Below are positions 35,811 to 51,400 of a stretch of 64,000 bases of DNA, piece by piece. The stretch is from assembly GCA_016987375.1 (NCBI GenBank), contig PJRA01000114.1, positions 820,318 to 884,317 of the forward strand, in the 5' to 3' direction. Position 1 is the first letter of the stretch. The number at the start of each line of letters is the position of its first letter. Source of the stretch: Brachionus koreanus. Taxonomy: Eukaryota; Rotifera; Eurotatoria; Ploima; Brachionidae. A model generated the notes under the pieces. That model saw nothing but the letters and a program-made list of their open reading frames with translations, was not told the origin of the DNA and searched no databases. Made by a program: the position numbers and the translations under genes.

Positions 35811-38100
35811 ATAGCATTAATTATTTATCATTTTTTATAATTAATTTTTATCAATTACACATTATTTTCTTTTTGTTATTTTGTATATCGTATTTATAAT
35901 AATTATTAAGAATACTCTTTTAGAAAAATGTTAACAGCTAAATTTCTTCTTTTTTTTTTTTACTGAATACTAAATAAAAAAAATTAAAAAAAATTCTTTG
36001 TTTTTAATCGAGAATAATAATAATATTAATAATAATCTTTATTTATATAATCAGCTAATTCTTTGTCAAGCCCTAAAATTATTTTGTTATCAATTTATCA
36101 GAAAATATGTTCAATTATAAACTAATTAATTTTTCTTGTAGCAAATTTTTTTTCACGACAAGATCATTGAATTTAAATGTTTCCTTTATTTTCAATGAAA
36201 CCATGAAATTCTAGTTCATATAATCTTTTAAAATTTTATATTTTGGTTGTTGACAAAAATACTGTCTTGTTACCAAGCTTTATATTTATGACTTTTATGT
36301 ATTTTATTCTGTATATTTTATTTTAAAAAAGATTCCTTTAGATAAAGATAAAATAAAAAGGAATAAAGCTTATTAAAAAAAAAACATTTAAAAAATATAT
36401 TGAACTATAGGTCAAAAAAGTCTACTTTTAATAAATCGTTTAAAATTTTAAATAACAAGTAATAATTTGACTCGTCCAATATTTCAAACTTGATGAGTCT
36501 ACCAAGCCAAGGTTCTTACATTTAAACACAATTTCAATCAACTCATTTGAAGTCTTAGGAGCATATACAATAGTATTAATAAAAATTGTTTATTCTTAAG
36601 TTTGCAATTGTCTACAAAAAAACGTATTAACATTATCAAAATTTTGATAGATGACGTAATTATCCGAATTAAATGACATGTTACTAAGTGAAATAATGAC
36701 TTGTCAGTAAAAAATGAACATTGATTTAAAATAAAAAAAAAGAATTCAACATGTCTTAAAAAATGAATAAAAAAATTTTTTTTGAAAAAAACTACTGACT
36801 TAGATGACATTTAGATTTATATCAAAATTGACTTTCCATTTTTAAACAGTATCTCATCAATGCAAAAACAAATTTTTAATTTTTTTTTAATAATTTCATT
36901 ATTAATTACATGTCATTAAAAATTTGCTTTTTATTTTTTTAAAAAGTGCTCAATTTTGAATAACATGTCACTAAAATAGAGTATTCTATATTGCTATGAC
37001 TTATTTGTTTTAAAAAATAAATTCTGTGTTAAATTAGATTTATCATAGTTTTGCTTAGCGAAAGACGTGGTTAGACGTATTGAGCCTTATCATATTAGAG
37101 CTAATTTGATGGTAAGCTTTCTTTAACAAAATGGAATTAAAATGGGAGTAAAGCACATAAGAACAAGAGAGATTTTTAATCTCTAAAGGATAATCTTTGG
37201 TAATTAATCATTTAGAAATGCATGGTTCAATTTAAAAGAACCTAAAGTACATAAGAGTCAAGAGTAGCTATTTAATCTTCTTTCAAAAGTTGATCAGAAA
37301 AATAGACCATTTATTAAAAATAAACATGGTTTAATAATGAATAAAGTCCTTAAAGTTCATTTAATTCAGAGTTAATGGAGAATTTCAAAACCAAGACCCG
37401 CATCTAAGTTCGAGCCAAAATTCTATTTTTTATATGTTTTCCATTGAAAAGAATTGACAATTTAGAAAAGAACATTATCATACTATTTTTTACTAGCGCC
37501 ATTGACAATACCTCAAACTTAATCATAAAAATTTTCAAATTTTGCTCAGAAGCCGTTAAAAAAACTAGAAGACCTTACAATTTGATTATTCTGGAGAAAT
37601 ATTCCATTTTTTTAAATTAGTCGAAAAAAATATTTAGCTAATGAAAAGAAGTACTTGTGAAATGGAACGGGCTAACAATATGTTTTCAATTAAAAACTTC
37701 TATAAAGATATAAAATATGTTTGAAATTTAACTTGAATTTTAATTATTATTTCAAATGCTTATTTTTGTTATCTTACTGATTTCACTAATTTTCAATTTA
37801 TATCACCATCATAAAAGATAGTATGTAAGATAGTTAAACTTTATCATTAATAGAGTTAAACTTAATCCTTTCTATGTTTTCAAAATATATTATTTTAATA
37901 GTTTGACAATAAAAGATAAATCTTGTTTATTTTAAATCGTCACTATTCTTTTTCATATCCCAAGCAGCCCAGCCGCATCACACACTTCTCGTTTTAATTA
38001 TTTATTAATTATTTATTTTATTTTAATGAACGTTCCAAAGACAATGCTAAAAAAAATTGAAAAATAAAATGCAATTAATAAGACATTAATTAATTAGCTG
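35811..38100. other. AT-rich intergenic region
   Basis: About 2.3 kb without a supportable gene. Short frames (for example minus-strand 36810-36538) are compositional. The first few hundred bases probably include the LIN-7 3' UTR. Confidence 0.5.
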
Positions 38101-38870
38101 TTGTAATGAATGGTCTATGGATCTAAATTTTGATAAATGCGAAATTATGAGTTTTAATCGAAATCAAGGGCTCCAAAATGATTATGCTATGAATGATTTA
38201 GCCAATGGAAAAACTCATCTTGTCTCAAGATCCAGGATTCAGAAAGACTTAGGAATCTGGATTCAAAATGATTTAAAATGGCATTCTCAAGTTTGCTCAC
38301 CAGCCTCAAAAGGCAACTGAATACTTGGTCAAGTTTTTCATGGTATTAAATTACTTTATACAAGTCTTGTTAGGCCTTACTTAGAGTATGCTATTCCTGT
38401 ATGGTGCGCATATGTAGAGAAAGATAAAAGAATTCTAGAGGCTGTTCAACGAAGAGTTACTAGTGCTATCTCCGGTTTTAAAGATATAAACTACAACGAT
38501 AGAATAAAGCCTCTAAACCTGACGAATTTAACCGAAAGGCGAATGAGAGGTGACTTAAATCAAATGTTTAAAGTTAAAAAAAAATTGATCAAGTCAAATG
38601 GCAATCTTCACTCACTTTTTCAAGCAGAAGTTCAAACAGCCATCCAAACAAAATTAAAAGAGAAATAATCAAAAATTGTTCTCTAAGATACCTTCTTCAC
38701 AAACCGTGTAGTAAATGGCTGGAATAAGCTGGGAGTGGATGCAGTGGAATATCAATCTAGCGATATTTTTAAAGCAAAAATAGTCAAAAACTTTCATTAC
38801 ATTTTTTGCACATAATCTGTTGTCAGATTTACGCATTTATGCGTTGCAATAAACCACTATACTATACTAT
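38101..38870 (+). pseudogene. LINE reverse-transcriptase 3' remnant
   Basis: The segment encodes, with frame changes, the last third of a CR1/Jockey-type reverse transcriptase: EWSMDLNFDKCEIM, KDLGIWIQNDLKWHSQV, SLVRPYLEYAIPVW, VQRRVTSAI, LNLTNLTERRMRGDL, and VVNGWNKL. A stop after KGN and later shifts make it non-functional. The tail near 38820-38865 (TACGCATTTATGCG and a short ACTAT repeat) looks like the element's 3' end. It resembles the fragment at position 1 in motif order, but the two are clearly divergent copies. Confidence 0.85.
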
Positions 38871-39402
38871 TCTTATTTAGACAAATTTAATCTTAATTTA
38901 TTGTCCATTTATAAGTCTCATATTTGTTTCGATTTGCCTTTTTTTACAACACTAAAGATAAAAGTCTTTCTTCTTTTTTTTTTTAATTTTTTTAAAAAAG
39001 ATGTTGAAATATTTTTACTAAGTATAAAATATTTAATTAAAAAAAATTAGAAAAAATGATAAAATTTTTATTTTAAATTATCTTAAAAAAAGTCAGCAAG
39101 AAACAAGATACGAAACATATATAAATATAAATTCAAGCTAAAATTAAATTTAAACATTAAAGAATTTATCAATAGGCTTGTTAAAAGCAAAATTTAAATT
39201 GAGCTTCTAGTAGAGACCTAAAATAATAATCAAAAAGAATCTTTTCTCGATTAAAAGCTCGTGCAACAATTTCAGTTGCATTTTCACTAACAGTTTATAA
39301 AACACAAACCAATCCTTTTTTTTTCACGCGCTTTAATCCACACTTCAATTCGCTATTTAAGTCAAATAACATTAAGCAAAAAATCACTTTTTTTTTTGAG
39401 AA
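38871..39402. other. spacer upstream of the sacsin-like gene
   Basis: No gene was recognised. A pyrimidine-rich stretch ending in AG at 39399-39400 lies 2 nt before the start codon and looks like a splice acceptor (see findings). Confidence 0.5.
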
Positions 39403-42400
39403 ATGGCGGATTTTAGCTTTGAAATTCCACCACTTACAGCTCATTTAAAGCCAATATTAGACAGCTATCCTCTTGGTGGTCAAATTCTTAAAGTATATTC
39501 ACTTTAAAAATTTTAACTATTCAATTTTATTTTATTTTGTTTCAGGAATTGCTTCAAAATGCTGAAGATAGTGGTGCCACTAATGTAAAATTTTTCGTTG
39601 GCTACACTGAATATTCATCAGACTCACTTCTTCATCCTGGACTTAAAAAATTTCAAGTATTGCAAGAAAATTTTGATTCTTCTGAATTAATTAGTTAAAT
39701 TACAAAAAAAGGGTCCTGCACTATTGGTTTACAATGATTCCCAGTTTGATGAGAATGATTTTAGATCAATTATATCGATAAGACAAAGTCAAAAAAACAA
39801 CAAGCCTCTTAAAATTGGAAAATTTGGCCTTGGGTTCAAATCTGTTTATCACCTAACTGGTAATGAAACATTATCTGAAAAAAAAATAAGTTAAAAAATA
39901 ATTTTCTAAAGATTTTCCATCTTTGGTCAGTGGTAATGATTTGATAATTTTTGATCCACATGAGAAATACTTGAGGGAACATCAAGCTAAAAATGCGATG
40001 AGATTTCACTTTGAACCTGGCAAAGAAAACGAGTACTTTGATAAGTACCCTCATCAATTTGAGCCTTACAAAAATTTTGAATTAAACACAGGAGAGAAAA
40101 TTGATTTGATAAATGAGTTTAAAGGAAGTTTATTTCGCTTTCCGATTCGCAACAAAGAAGCTGCTCAAGTGTCTGAACTATGCTCGATTTATAAGGAAGT
40201 GGACCAGATTATTTATGATGACATATTGGAGTCTTTTTTCAAAGATCTTAATTTGATTTTGCTTTTTTTAAGACGCATTGAGTCTATTGAAATATTTGAA
40301 ATAAGAAATGGCAAGCAAAGTCTCATGGCCAGCACCTCTATTGATTTTGAGAAATCGAGCCAAAATTTGCACCAGATTAGAGAACATTTTTTCACTCAAC
40401 TTGTTGCATCACTTAATTCAGAAAAAATAATGGACAATGAAACATTTAACAGAGATGATCTGGCTTACAACTTCAAAATTGCTATTAAAACAAATATTAT
40501 GGACAGGAATACAAAGTTGTATTCAACTACAAACGATGAATATTTGATGAGCAGTCTTGTAAAATTTAAATCTTGTAGCGAATCTTTGAGAAGCTTGGCG
40601 TTTAAAACATACAATTTTCCAGCATGTGCAGTGGCATACAAATTGGAAAAAGATGTGCAAGAGAAATTTAAACAAAGCCGATATTTTTGTTTTTTGCCAA
40701 TGCCAGAAACAATCGAAAAATCAGGTCTGCCGTTGCATATTCATGGCTCATTTGGACTTCGCGATGATCGTAGAGATTTCAAATGGCTTTCGGCAGATGC
40801 AAAAGAAGACGAAGCTGCCAAATGGAATGAGCTCATGGTAAATGAAGTCTTAAATGTGGTACTAATTCAGCTAATCGATTTTGCCAAAGATTTAGTTCAA
40901 AGAAATGATCCTGACTTTGATTTGAATAATTTTTACTATCTGTTGCCTGATTTAAGCAACATTGGCCTCAATTGGAAAGAAAAGCATTTAAAAGTATTTT
41001 TGAATAGTTTGAGTGAGAACAGTCTAGTTCTGAATCGATGCCTAGAATGGTCTAATATTAATCAAATTTATCTAACAAATAAAATGGACAGTAAAATTCG
41101 GGAATTTGTAATCAGAAATGGACTTGAGTCAAAAAATTGTCTCAAGGACACAATTTACAATTGCTTTGATGCAAAAAAGCTCTCTTACATCTCTATTCCG
41201 GACCATGTATTGGCAATATTTGAAAATTATAATAAATTGGAAAATCTAAATTACATTAATGAAGAAATTATTTTAAATGAAATGAGAAGCAAGCTTAATT
41301 ATGAGAAATTAACGGAAGAGCAAAAAACATATTTGCTAAATTATCTCATACAATCTGTGTCCAATTTGAAAATGCTGGACAAAATTGAACTACTGCCATT
41401 AAAAAATGCAACATGGACTTGCTTTAATCAAAATTCTGCTTTCTATTTTGAAAATAAAGATCTTTTAGAGATTTTCAAAGGAATCGATCACTTTATTTTA
41501 GATGATGAAAAACTTTATAAGTTAAGCAAATATGAATTGTTTAATAATTTGTTAGATAAAAATGATAGAAGAATTATTTCATTTAATCGGGATCATTTTA
41601 ACGAATTGTTTGAAAAAAGCACAAAAAGTGGGTACAGTTTTGAAGATATTGAACGAGTATGGAAGTTTATACTGACGCATTTTTACGATTCATTGGCACC
41701 GTTAGAACACTTGGACCTCATACCTTATGAGAATGAAGGCAAAATTGAATTTTTAAAATTGAAAAGCAAAGAAAAAAATTTCAAATATTTCATTATTGAG
41801 AATCAGAATGAACAGTTGAACAAATTGAAAAATTTTTTTGAACAATACTCAAATTTTAAAAATGGATGCTTGTTTATTGAAAAGCTACCACAGGCTATGA
41901 CTAATCACCCAAAAATATCTGCATATGTGTCAACTTTTAATAAAGATGAACTAATTGATTGTCTCTTGAATTTGGATAGATACTGCACCGATCACAAAAT
42001 AAGTATGAAAGATTTGATCAAAAATAGCTTAAATTCAGAGCAAAAAGAGATTATAGCTTGCTGCTTGAATTCAGTTGAAAATTTATCAAGGGAAAATTGT
42101 GCAACACTTCTAACTCACAAACTTCCAGTATTTAAAGCAATTAATAAGAAAACAGATTTTTTTACTATTCTAGATGGAGGATTTAGTTGTATAAAAGCTG
42201 AAATGGACATTCAAAATTTACCAATCGATCCCAATTTGATAATAATTGATAGAAATTGTGCTGAAAATTTATTTTCTAAATTGAATTTAAGAGATTATAA
42301 AATAAGCGATCTTATAGATAAAAGCATCAATTACCACTGTAATAGAAAAGATTTAAAGTCTATATTTTCTTTTATTGAATGGATAGTGATAAATAGATTT

Positions 42401-45400
42401 AAAAAATTTGATGGTATGACAATGGAAAATTTTTTCCAAAATTCAATTGTGTTAAAACCAATTTTCATTAATAATTCTAATGAATTAAAGTTTCTAAATG
42501 TTATATATGATCCTAAAGATAGATTTGTTGCAAATTTCGTTCCAAAAAGGCTACAGTTAAATGATGATTATGTGAACGATATGTTTTATCCGTGTTTTAA
42601 AAATTATTTGAAACGGGATATAAACATAAAGCTTTTTGAGGAATTCTTTCAGCAATTGGATTCAAATAAATTAAGCTTATCAGAAGATGAATTCTTAAAT
42701 AGATGCCAAAATTTGTTTGAATATATGGCAAAGTTGAACGAAGAAAAAAAAGATTGCTTAATTCAATTATCGACTAAATATAAATGGCTGCCCAGTGACG
42801 ACTTTTCGGACTGGTCAAAAGCAAAATTTTACCAAAGCAATGAGCTTTGGGATTCTAAATTTAAGAATCTAATTAAACATGTCAAACCAATTTACCATTC
42901 TAAATTTATACCAGTTAGTTTTAAAAATAAATTGAACATCATATCTCATAGTCCAAATTTAGACGATGTTCTTCTTAATCTAGACTTTATTATCAGTAAT
43001 CAAGAATCAGTTGGTCTTGCTGATTTGGAGCCAATATACAATTATCTTCAAAATTTAGTTTTAAACTCAAAATTTCAAGCAGATGAATTAGCACAAAAAT
43101 TAAAATCGTTTTTTGGACCAAAATATTTCATCTTCGATGGCATCAATAGTTTTCAGCATTGTAAAAATTTAATTTGGAAATCACAGCTGAATGATTTATC
43201 ACCCCATTTTATTCTTGTAAACCTGAATACATTTTTGGGAAAATTTCAACTCTTATACACCAAAGTCTTTGGTGTTGTTGAACAATTGAATTTAATGGTT
43301 TTAATAGAATTATTGGAAAGAATAAAAAATTTTACATGCAATGAAAATCCAAACGGTTCAATTCTAATATTTTCGATTTACAATTTGATAGAGCAAAATT
43401 TTCAACAAGAGCTTTGTTCAAACCAGGGTTTGAGATCAAAATTTTTGCTTCCAGTTTTAAATTTAAATAACAATGTTGAATTTGAAAAGATAGACAAATG
43501 TGTCTATCATATTGAAACTGAAGATCAGCTAGAGTTTAATTTGAATGACATGATTTATGATGAAATTTTGTCTAAAAAAATTAATTTACTAAATCAAAAA
43601 GGATTTAAAATTTGCAACCAAAAAATTAGCAATAAGTTTTTAAGAAAACTGGGAGTTAGTTCTTCAATAGAAAAATTAATGGATGTAGAAAGCATGGCCA
43701 TAGAATCGTTTGGTCAGCACGAAAAGCTTACTGACCGTATAAAAGAACTACTCAATGGATATAAAGATGGCATTTCAATTTTTAAGGAAGCTATTCAAAA
43801 TGCTGATGATGCTGGCGCTAGAATTGTAAAAATTTGCTATGATAAACGACAGAACAACTTGTGGAAAAATCCTAGCAAATTGTTGGACCAGGGACTGGTC
43901 AAATGTCAAGGAGAGAGTTTAATATTTTACAATGATGCGGTTTTTACAGATAATGATTTTAAAAATTTGATCAAACTTGGTGCAGGTACCAAAAAAAACA
44001 ATAAAGAAAAAGTCGGAAAATTTGGCTTGGGTTTTAATACTTTTTACAATGTAACTGACTTGCCTTGTGTTTTGAGTCGCAATAGCCTTGTACTCTTAGA
44101 TCCTTGTGTAAAATTTATGAAGAACATAATTAAAAATAGGGGTGAGCCTGGCAAAAAAATTAATTTCAAATCAGAAAACCAATTCATACGAACCAGTTAT
44201 TGTGACCAATTCAAGCCATTTGAAAATCTATTTGGCTGTGATATATTTAGTGATAATTTTTTTTATAATGGCACTTTAATCAGACTTCCATTGCGAAACG
44301 AGCCCAGTGAAATAAGTTCTCACATTTACAACAAGGACTCTGAGGTTAAATCGCTGTTGGACATACTTATCAATAATGCTGAATCTTTGTTGCTATTCAC
44401 CCAGTCAGTTTGCACAATTGAGTTCCATGTCATACCAAGTGAAGCCACTTGTCCCGATTCAAAGCTCTTGTTAAAATTTGAGAAAAAACCTGAACTGTAT
44501 TTGGAAAAATTTGAAAGTTCAATTCCTGAAGAATTTCTCAGCCAGACCAAAATTCTAAGTGCATGTTCGAAAACGTCCGAGCGTGATCTAAAATCAGCAA
44601 TGATCCTACGAAACACAGTAGAGTCTAATGATGAAAACTTTTCACTATTTTCAACTAATATTAAAGTTGAAAAGCTATCAAGCGACCATTATTGGCTCGT
44701 GGTCTCTTCATACTACTCAAAACATTTGATTAACAATAATCCAGAATTTGAAAGTTTTGTTCCATGTGTTGGTTGTGCTGTAAAATTGGAAAAATGTGAA
44801 AATAACTTTTCGATTGTGAGCTCAAGTGGTCAAGCTTTTTGCTTTCTGCCTCTACCAATTTATTCAGATCTTAAATATCATGTCAATGCTGCCTTTAATA
44901 TCAGTCGCGATAGACTCAGCTTCAATGAGAATACCAAAGATGATAAACTATCTGATGAAAAGCACAAATGGAACAATTATTTGGTGCAGCCATTGGTAGA
45001 AAATTTGTTATTAATGATAAACTATTCACTAAATAATTTGAAATTAAATTCCAATTCTAATTTGATATCAATTATGTGGCCCTTGGACATGAAGACGAGC
45101 TTTTTTATGGATTTTGAAAATAAATTTTATGAAACCATTTGCTCAGCGAATAACAACTACTGTATTTTTCCAACTCTTTTAGACCAAAAAAGCAAATACG
45201 CCAATTTTGATCAATCTTTGTTTGTAGATTTTGATTTTAAAGATGAAAATATTCAAACTATTGCCTTACGCTCATTAAAAAAAATCCATCAAACCAAATC
45301 ATTAGTAATTCTACCTTCTAAGTATCTGACAGTAATCAAAAATAAAATAAAAGACACATCAAAATTCGTAGATGATTTTAGTTTACTAAAAATTTTGGTT

Positions 45401-48400
45401 TCCAATCTGTCTACTTTAGATTTGGATGATTACATTAAATTGCTAAAGTTTTTCATACTCGAAAAGAGTTTGGTTAGTCATCAAAGTCAGTTGACCATGC
45501 ATGGCAAAGTTATTAGCGAAGAAAAATGCATTCCTACTTGCAATAGAAATTTTAAAAAAATTCAACAATTAGTTGATCCCAATTCAAATGTGTATTTTAA
45601 ATCTCTATTCTGTAAAGAAGATGATATGTTTCCTTGTGAGGAGTTGATACACAATAACGAGATATTATCTAAGTTGAGATATCTTGGGATAAAAGCTTAC
45701 TACTTGGATCATAAGATTGTCATCGGGTTGGCAAAAAAAATCAAACTATCTAGTGACATTACCAGCGCTAAAAGTCTATCCAAAGCATTAAGTGATTATT
45801 TATATGATTACTTTTTAAAAACAAATAATAAAAGTTTAGAAAATTTGATCGATTGTTTAAATGATATTGAATGGATGTTTCCAGAAGCTAAGCCTGAAAA
45901 ATGGACTTTTCCATGGTTTAAATTAGTTGATAAAAAATTCAAGCCTTTAGAACTTTATAATAGCAGGAATAAAAAGTTGATTGGTTCAGTAGCGCCTTTA
46001 TATGACCAAAAGTATTCAAATTTTGTAAAAAATTCTCAAAAAGAAAGCTTGCAAAAATTGGTCATGGAGCAATTTGGAATTTTGAAAGTACACTTTGAAA
46101 ACGGTCACACTGAAATATCAAAATTTTCGCAATACTATGATGAATTTTGTAAATATTTGCGTGACAATTCAACACAGAGAGAACAGAGTCAAGAACAAAT
46201 TGAGATGAAGATAAATTTTTTTAAACAATCTCTCCCGGAAAATTGGATATTTTGTGAAAACAATGCTCAAACAAAAAACTATTTTCTACCTTTAAATTCA
46301 TTTGCGTATCAAGTTGAGAACCAGTCCGAACCAGATCTTTTGCAATTTCCCAGAAAATTAATTGATGACGATAAAAAATTAAATTTTTTTAAAAAAATGG
46401 GCCTAATTAATTCATTTAGCCTAGAAAATTTGAGACAAAAATTAATAAGATTAAAAAAAAAATACAATGATTCACCACTTGACAGTTCAGAACTTTCCTA
46501 TTGTTTTAAAATAATCAATGAAATTTTACATATTGATAAATTTTCAAAAGACTCAGAGACTTTAGATGAAATGTTAAATTCAAAAGAATTTTATTTGCCT
46601 GACGAAAATTGTGTCCTAAGATGCAACAAAGACATGTGCTATGAAAGAACCTTGGGCTCTTTATTAGTCGAGCATAAAATCTACCCTGTACATCAAAACA
46701 TTGCTTTTAAAAAATTTGGAATAAACAGTTCTAAAAGTAAACTGTTTGATGCTATTGGAATTCCTTTAAGTTTTGAAATCGAAAAATTTGGCCAAAAGGA
46801 AAGCCTTGTCGATCGTATAAAAGACATTCTAACTAGATACTCATCAGAAGCAAGTATATTTACAGAGCTTATTCAGAATGCAGATGACGCAGGAGCATCT
46901 AAAATCAGCTTTATTTTGGACGATCGAGAGCTTGGTAAACAATGTCTACCTTACGATGAAATGGCCGCTCTTCAAGGACCTTCAATTTGCTGCTACAACA
47001 ATGCAATCTTTACTCAAAATGACTTGGAGGGTATCATTAATTTGAGCAAAGGAAGTAAACAAAGGAATATTGAAAAAATTGGAAAATTTGGAATAGGTTT
47101 TAATAGTGTCTATCATTTGACCGATGCGCCCCAATTTATCAGTAATTTTAGCGATTTTGTTCTTTTTGATCCATGTTGTAAATATTTCTTAAACTTGGAC
47201 AAGACTAATCCTGGTATAAGAATTAAAAATGCCAGGACTAATTTAAATAATGAATTATTCAGTGATGTGTTAAGTGGCTTTAAAATAGATGGCTTTTCTC
47301 TTGAAAATGCAACCATGTTCAGATTTCCGCTTAGAAGAGGCCATTCTAGCATATCGACAACAACTTTCGATTTTACCAGGGCTAGAAATTTGATCGAAAA
47401 ATTTATAGAATCAAATGCTCATGATGTTATTTTGTTTTTGAAAAATATACGAGAAATTTCATTTTATATTTCTAAAAATAATGGAGTTTTGGAAAAAATT
47501 GATGAGATTAAAATCAGCCACAATGGAAATAAAGAATTCGAAACGGAGAAAAGAACATATTTTAATTCTGAATTGGAATCAGTGCCCAAAAAATTTGTCA
47601 GTTACTCAATTAAAACAGAAAGCTCTAGAAGTCAAAAAAATTATGAAATATTTGAACAATTTGGTTTTGATTCATCGTTCGATAAAGAAAATTTGATAAA
47701 AAAATTAAAATTAAAACCATTGGGAAAATATTTTCCAAATGCATATCTGGCTTTTGATATGGATTTGATTTTAAAAGAAAATTTCACAAGAGATTTTAAA
47801 ATGTACAACTTTTTACCGCTTGAAAGCGACAAATCTCCGCTTAAGTGTCACATAAATGCTTATTGGGCTCTAAGAGAAGAAAATCGAACTAGCCTTTTTG
47901 ACTTTGGCATGAGAACAAAAAATGCTGATAAAGAAACTTCTGAATGGCTTACTAATTGGAATCTGGCTCTCATAAATCTAATTATTTTGCCCTTGTTCTT
48001 AGAATTGATTAAAAATCTCCATAAAATCTATACAAAATATTTAGGTCATGAATTAGAACCCAAAATGTTTATTGATTTATATTTTTCTATTTTTCCGCAT
48101 GTTGATTCTATACCAGAGTATTTGCGATCATATTTTGAAAATTTTTGCTCAAAATTTTACAAGGAAATTTTTAATCAAGAGATGATTCCCATTTTTAAAA
48201 ATGAAATTAAATGGTTCAAGCCAAGTGAGTTGTATTTTTCAGAGGATTTTGAAAATTTTATCAACTCTTGCAGTTTTTTTATGTTGAATAAACCTGAGCT
48301 GTGTGATATTGTATGGAATGCAAATATAAAAATTTGTAGGTTTAATAAATTAATCTCAGTTTTCAAATCAAATGCCGTTATTAATTTGAATACATTGACC

Positions 48401-51400
48401 CCAGCAATTTTAGTTCAGGGTCTGAGAAAATTTAGTTCAAATATTGTAGGACAAAAAATTCAAAATTCAATTTTCAAAAATATTGATAATCTAAAATTAA
48501 TTTTTAAATACTGTATGAATCATAATGTTGACTTGGAGAGTTGCCCTCTATTATTAAGACAGGATGAGATCTTATCTTACTTCAGTGTTCATAATGGGAT
48601 TATTAAACGTTTAGAAAATAGATATAAGGGATGTGAACATCTTTTTTTGCATGAAAATTTTTACACGGCAGACTTTAGATCAGTTGATCAAAAATTTTTC
48701 AGAAAAATCAACATCAACGATTTAATAATCATAATACCTAGTATTTTAGACAAAAATGTTTATTTTATTAAAGAAAAAATGGATTATCCAAATTTAGATT
48801 TAAAAGATTCAAGTAAAATTGATCAAGTTGTAAAATTGATAATAGAATCGATTGAAAATTATGATAACTTAAATAAGAATCAGATTTTACAAAAATTGAA
48901 GCCAATTGAAGATTGGGCAATTATTCCGGTTTTAAAAGACTCAAAAAACTACTTAATGCCAATAAAAGAAGCCAGTTCTATAGTCGATAGCATCTATCAT
49001 TTACTACCTAAAAATTTGGATATACCAGTTATTGGAAATAGAAGTATTGGATTGGATTTTTTCAGAAAAATTATTCAAAACTTGAGAAAAATTGATGACT
49101 TAATTTCATTTCTTGAGAACCAAAAAAATAATCATTTAAAAATATTTAAAAAAGAAAATCTAGATGACTTTATTGATTTATTTGAAAGAAACTTAATTCG
49201 TAAACAACATAAAATTGGAAAAAAATACATTTTTTCCTATGAATTTGAACTAGAAGATTCAATCTATTGCCAGGAATCAATTAAAAAGATTCTTAAAAGT
49301 TTTCCTATTTACCAAGACATATTTAGTAGCATTGACTCGATTGAAAATAAAGAAGTTATTTTGCTAGACATAGCTAAATTACCGAAAAAATTAAAGGATT
49401 TTTTTAGACAAAATTTAGAATCCGAAGGTTGTTATTTAAGTGAATTTTTAGAATTTGCTAATAGCCGCACAAATTGTCGAATAATTGAAAACAAATCTAA
49501 AAATTTATATGAATTTCTAGAAATTAAACCGACTAAAATTGAAAAATTGTTCTATGACTTTTTCAAATGGATTTTGAGCATTAAAGATTTTAAGCTATTG
49601 GAGTACCATATTGGTAATTTGTTAGATTTGGGTGAAGAATATCTAAAAACCGATCAAGACCTTTGGAATTTGCTTTTAAAAATTAAATTTATAAAGAGTG
49701 AAGATAGATTTTATTCAGTTAATCAAGTTTATGATCCTGAATGTGAGCTGTTTAGTAAAACTCTAAATCATCTTTTACCAAAAAATTTGAATACTACGGA
49801 GTGGAGACCATTGCTAGATGAATTGGGCTTGAAAAAAATTCCCAATGAACAAGATTGCATTTTAATTGCTCAAATAATTGCAGATAAATATCTTGATAAA
49901 GAAATCAATCTAGACCAATTGAATGATGTGTGTAAGCTTTTATTAAATGAGATTTACAAATTTCAAAACAACAGCTCATTTATTAATGAAATAAGAGACA
50001 TAAAATTCATTCCAATTTTGACCGAACGTTTATTAGATAAAATCAAGACTTCTAGTTCAATTCATGGTGAGTTAATTTGCTTGAACGGCTCAGTTTATAG
50101 CGAAAGTATGCCGTTTACTTGGCTAATCAAACCAGTTCTTCCATATTATGTCAAAAGGATAAAAGAAAATTCGGGAATAATCGAAAATGTTTCAAATGAG
50201 CTATTGATCGAAAATTTTTTACAGTTAATTTCAAGTCTTTCTGAAGAAAATTTTTCCAAATTGAATAAACTTAGTAATATAATTAGAAAAATCCAAAATT
50301 TAATCATGTCATATTATCAAAAATTTCAGTCAACAGAAGATTTAAAAATTATTGAAAAATTAGTTGATTCAAATTTTATACTTGTTAAAAGAAAACGTGA
50401 TGGTTGTTATGAATTGACAAGAGCTGACAAAGTTGTTAAAAACTTGATTGCTATGGACCAAATAGATGACTTTATTTACAAATTACCAGATGAATTTTCA
50501 AAGTTTTGGACATTTTTTGATAAATTGGGTGCCCTTGAAGATGTTTCCTTTGCTCAATGTCAACAAGTACTTGAACATTATTACAATAGAAATGAAGTGT
50601 TAAATGATTATGAATACAAAGATGTTTTAATAGTTATTAAACATTTGATATTTGAAAATTCACTAAATGCTGAAAATTTGCCTAGACTAAACTTGTATTT
50701 TCCGAATTCGAATCGAAAAATGAAAAATTTAAATACACTTTATTTTATGGACAAGCCGTCGTATGAGTTAATAATCAAAAACAGTGCTCAGATTAAGTCA
50801 ATTACTTTGTTTGATATAAAAGAACTTATTGAACAGGTTTATCAATCAAATCATTCTTATTCCACTAATGGATCAAGTGTTTCTCAAAAATCGAATAAAT
50901 ACAAAAGCATTATGTTCAAACAAATATCTTGGTTATCAATATTTGAGCATTTTGAATATTTTAAGACGTACAGAGAGCTGGCGCCTAAGCGACTATCAGA
51001 CAAGTTAATTGAGAGACTTAAAGTAGATGATGAAGAGCGAATTTTGGATGCTGATCTTACGGAAAATTTGCACTCTGATCATTTTTTTAGCTCTTTGATT
51101 GAATGTTTGCTAGCAGTGAATGAAGGGCAATGCTTGGAGATCGAGAACGATCTGAGACAAGACATCCAAAATTGTATTAAAACGATAAATATCTATAGAA
51201 TGAATGATTTGAAGACTCAATTTTTCGATTCTGATTGTCCAGAAAATCTTTTTAAGGATAGTGAAAAAAAAGTCAAAATTGCTAGATTAAAGGGAGATGA
51301 TAACCAAGGAGTAAACTTTATGATACAAAAAGATTACGCAAATGAGCTAGACATTCATTTTTATCTGGCTGAGGCAATTGTTGAAGAAATAAAAAAATTG

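Noticed and set aside
36538..36810. A 90-codon minus-strand hydrophobic frame
   Set aside because: Phe/Leu/Ile-rich by composition, with no supporting splice sites or domains.
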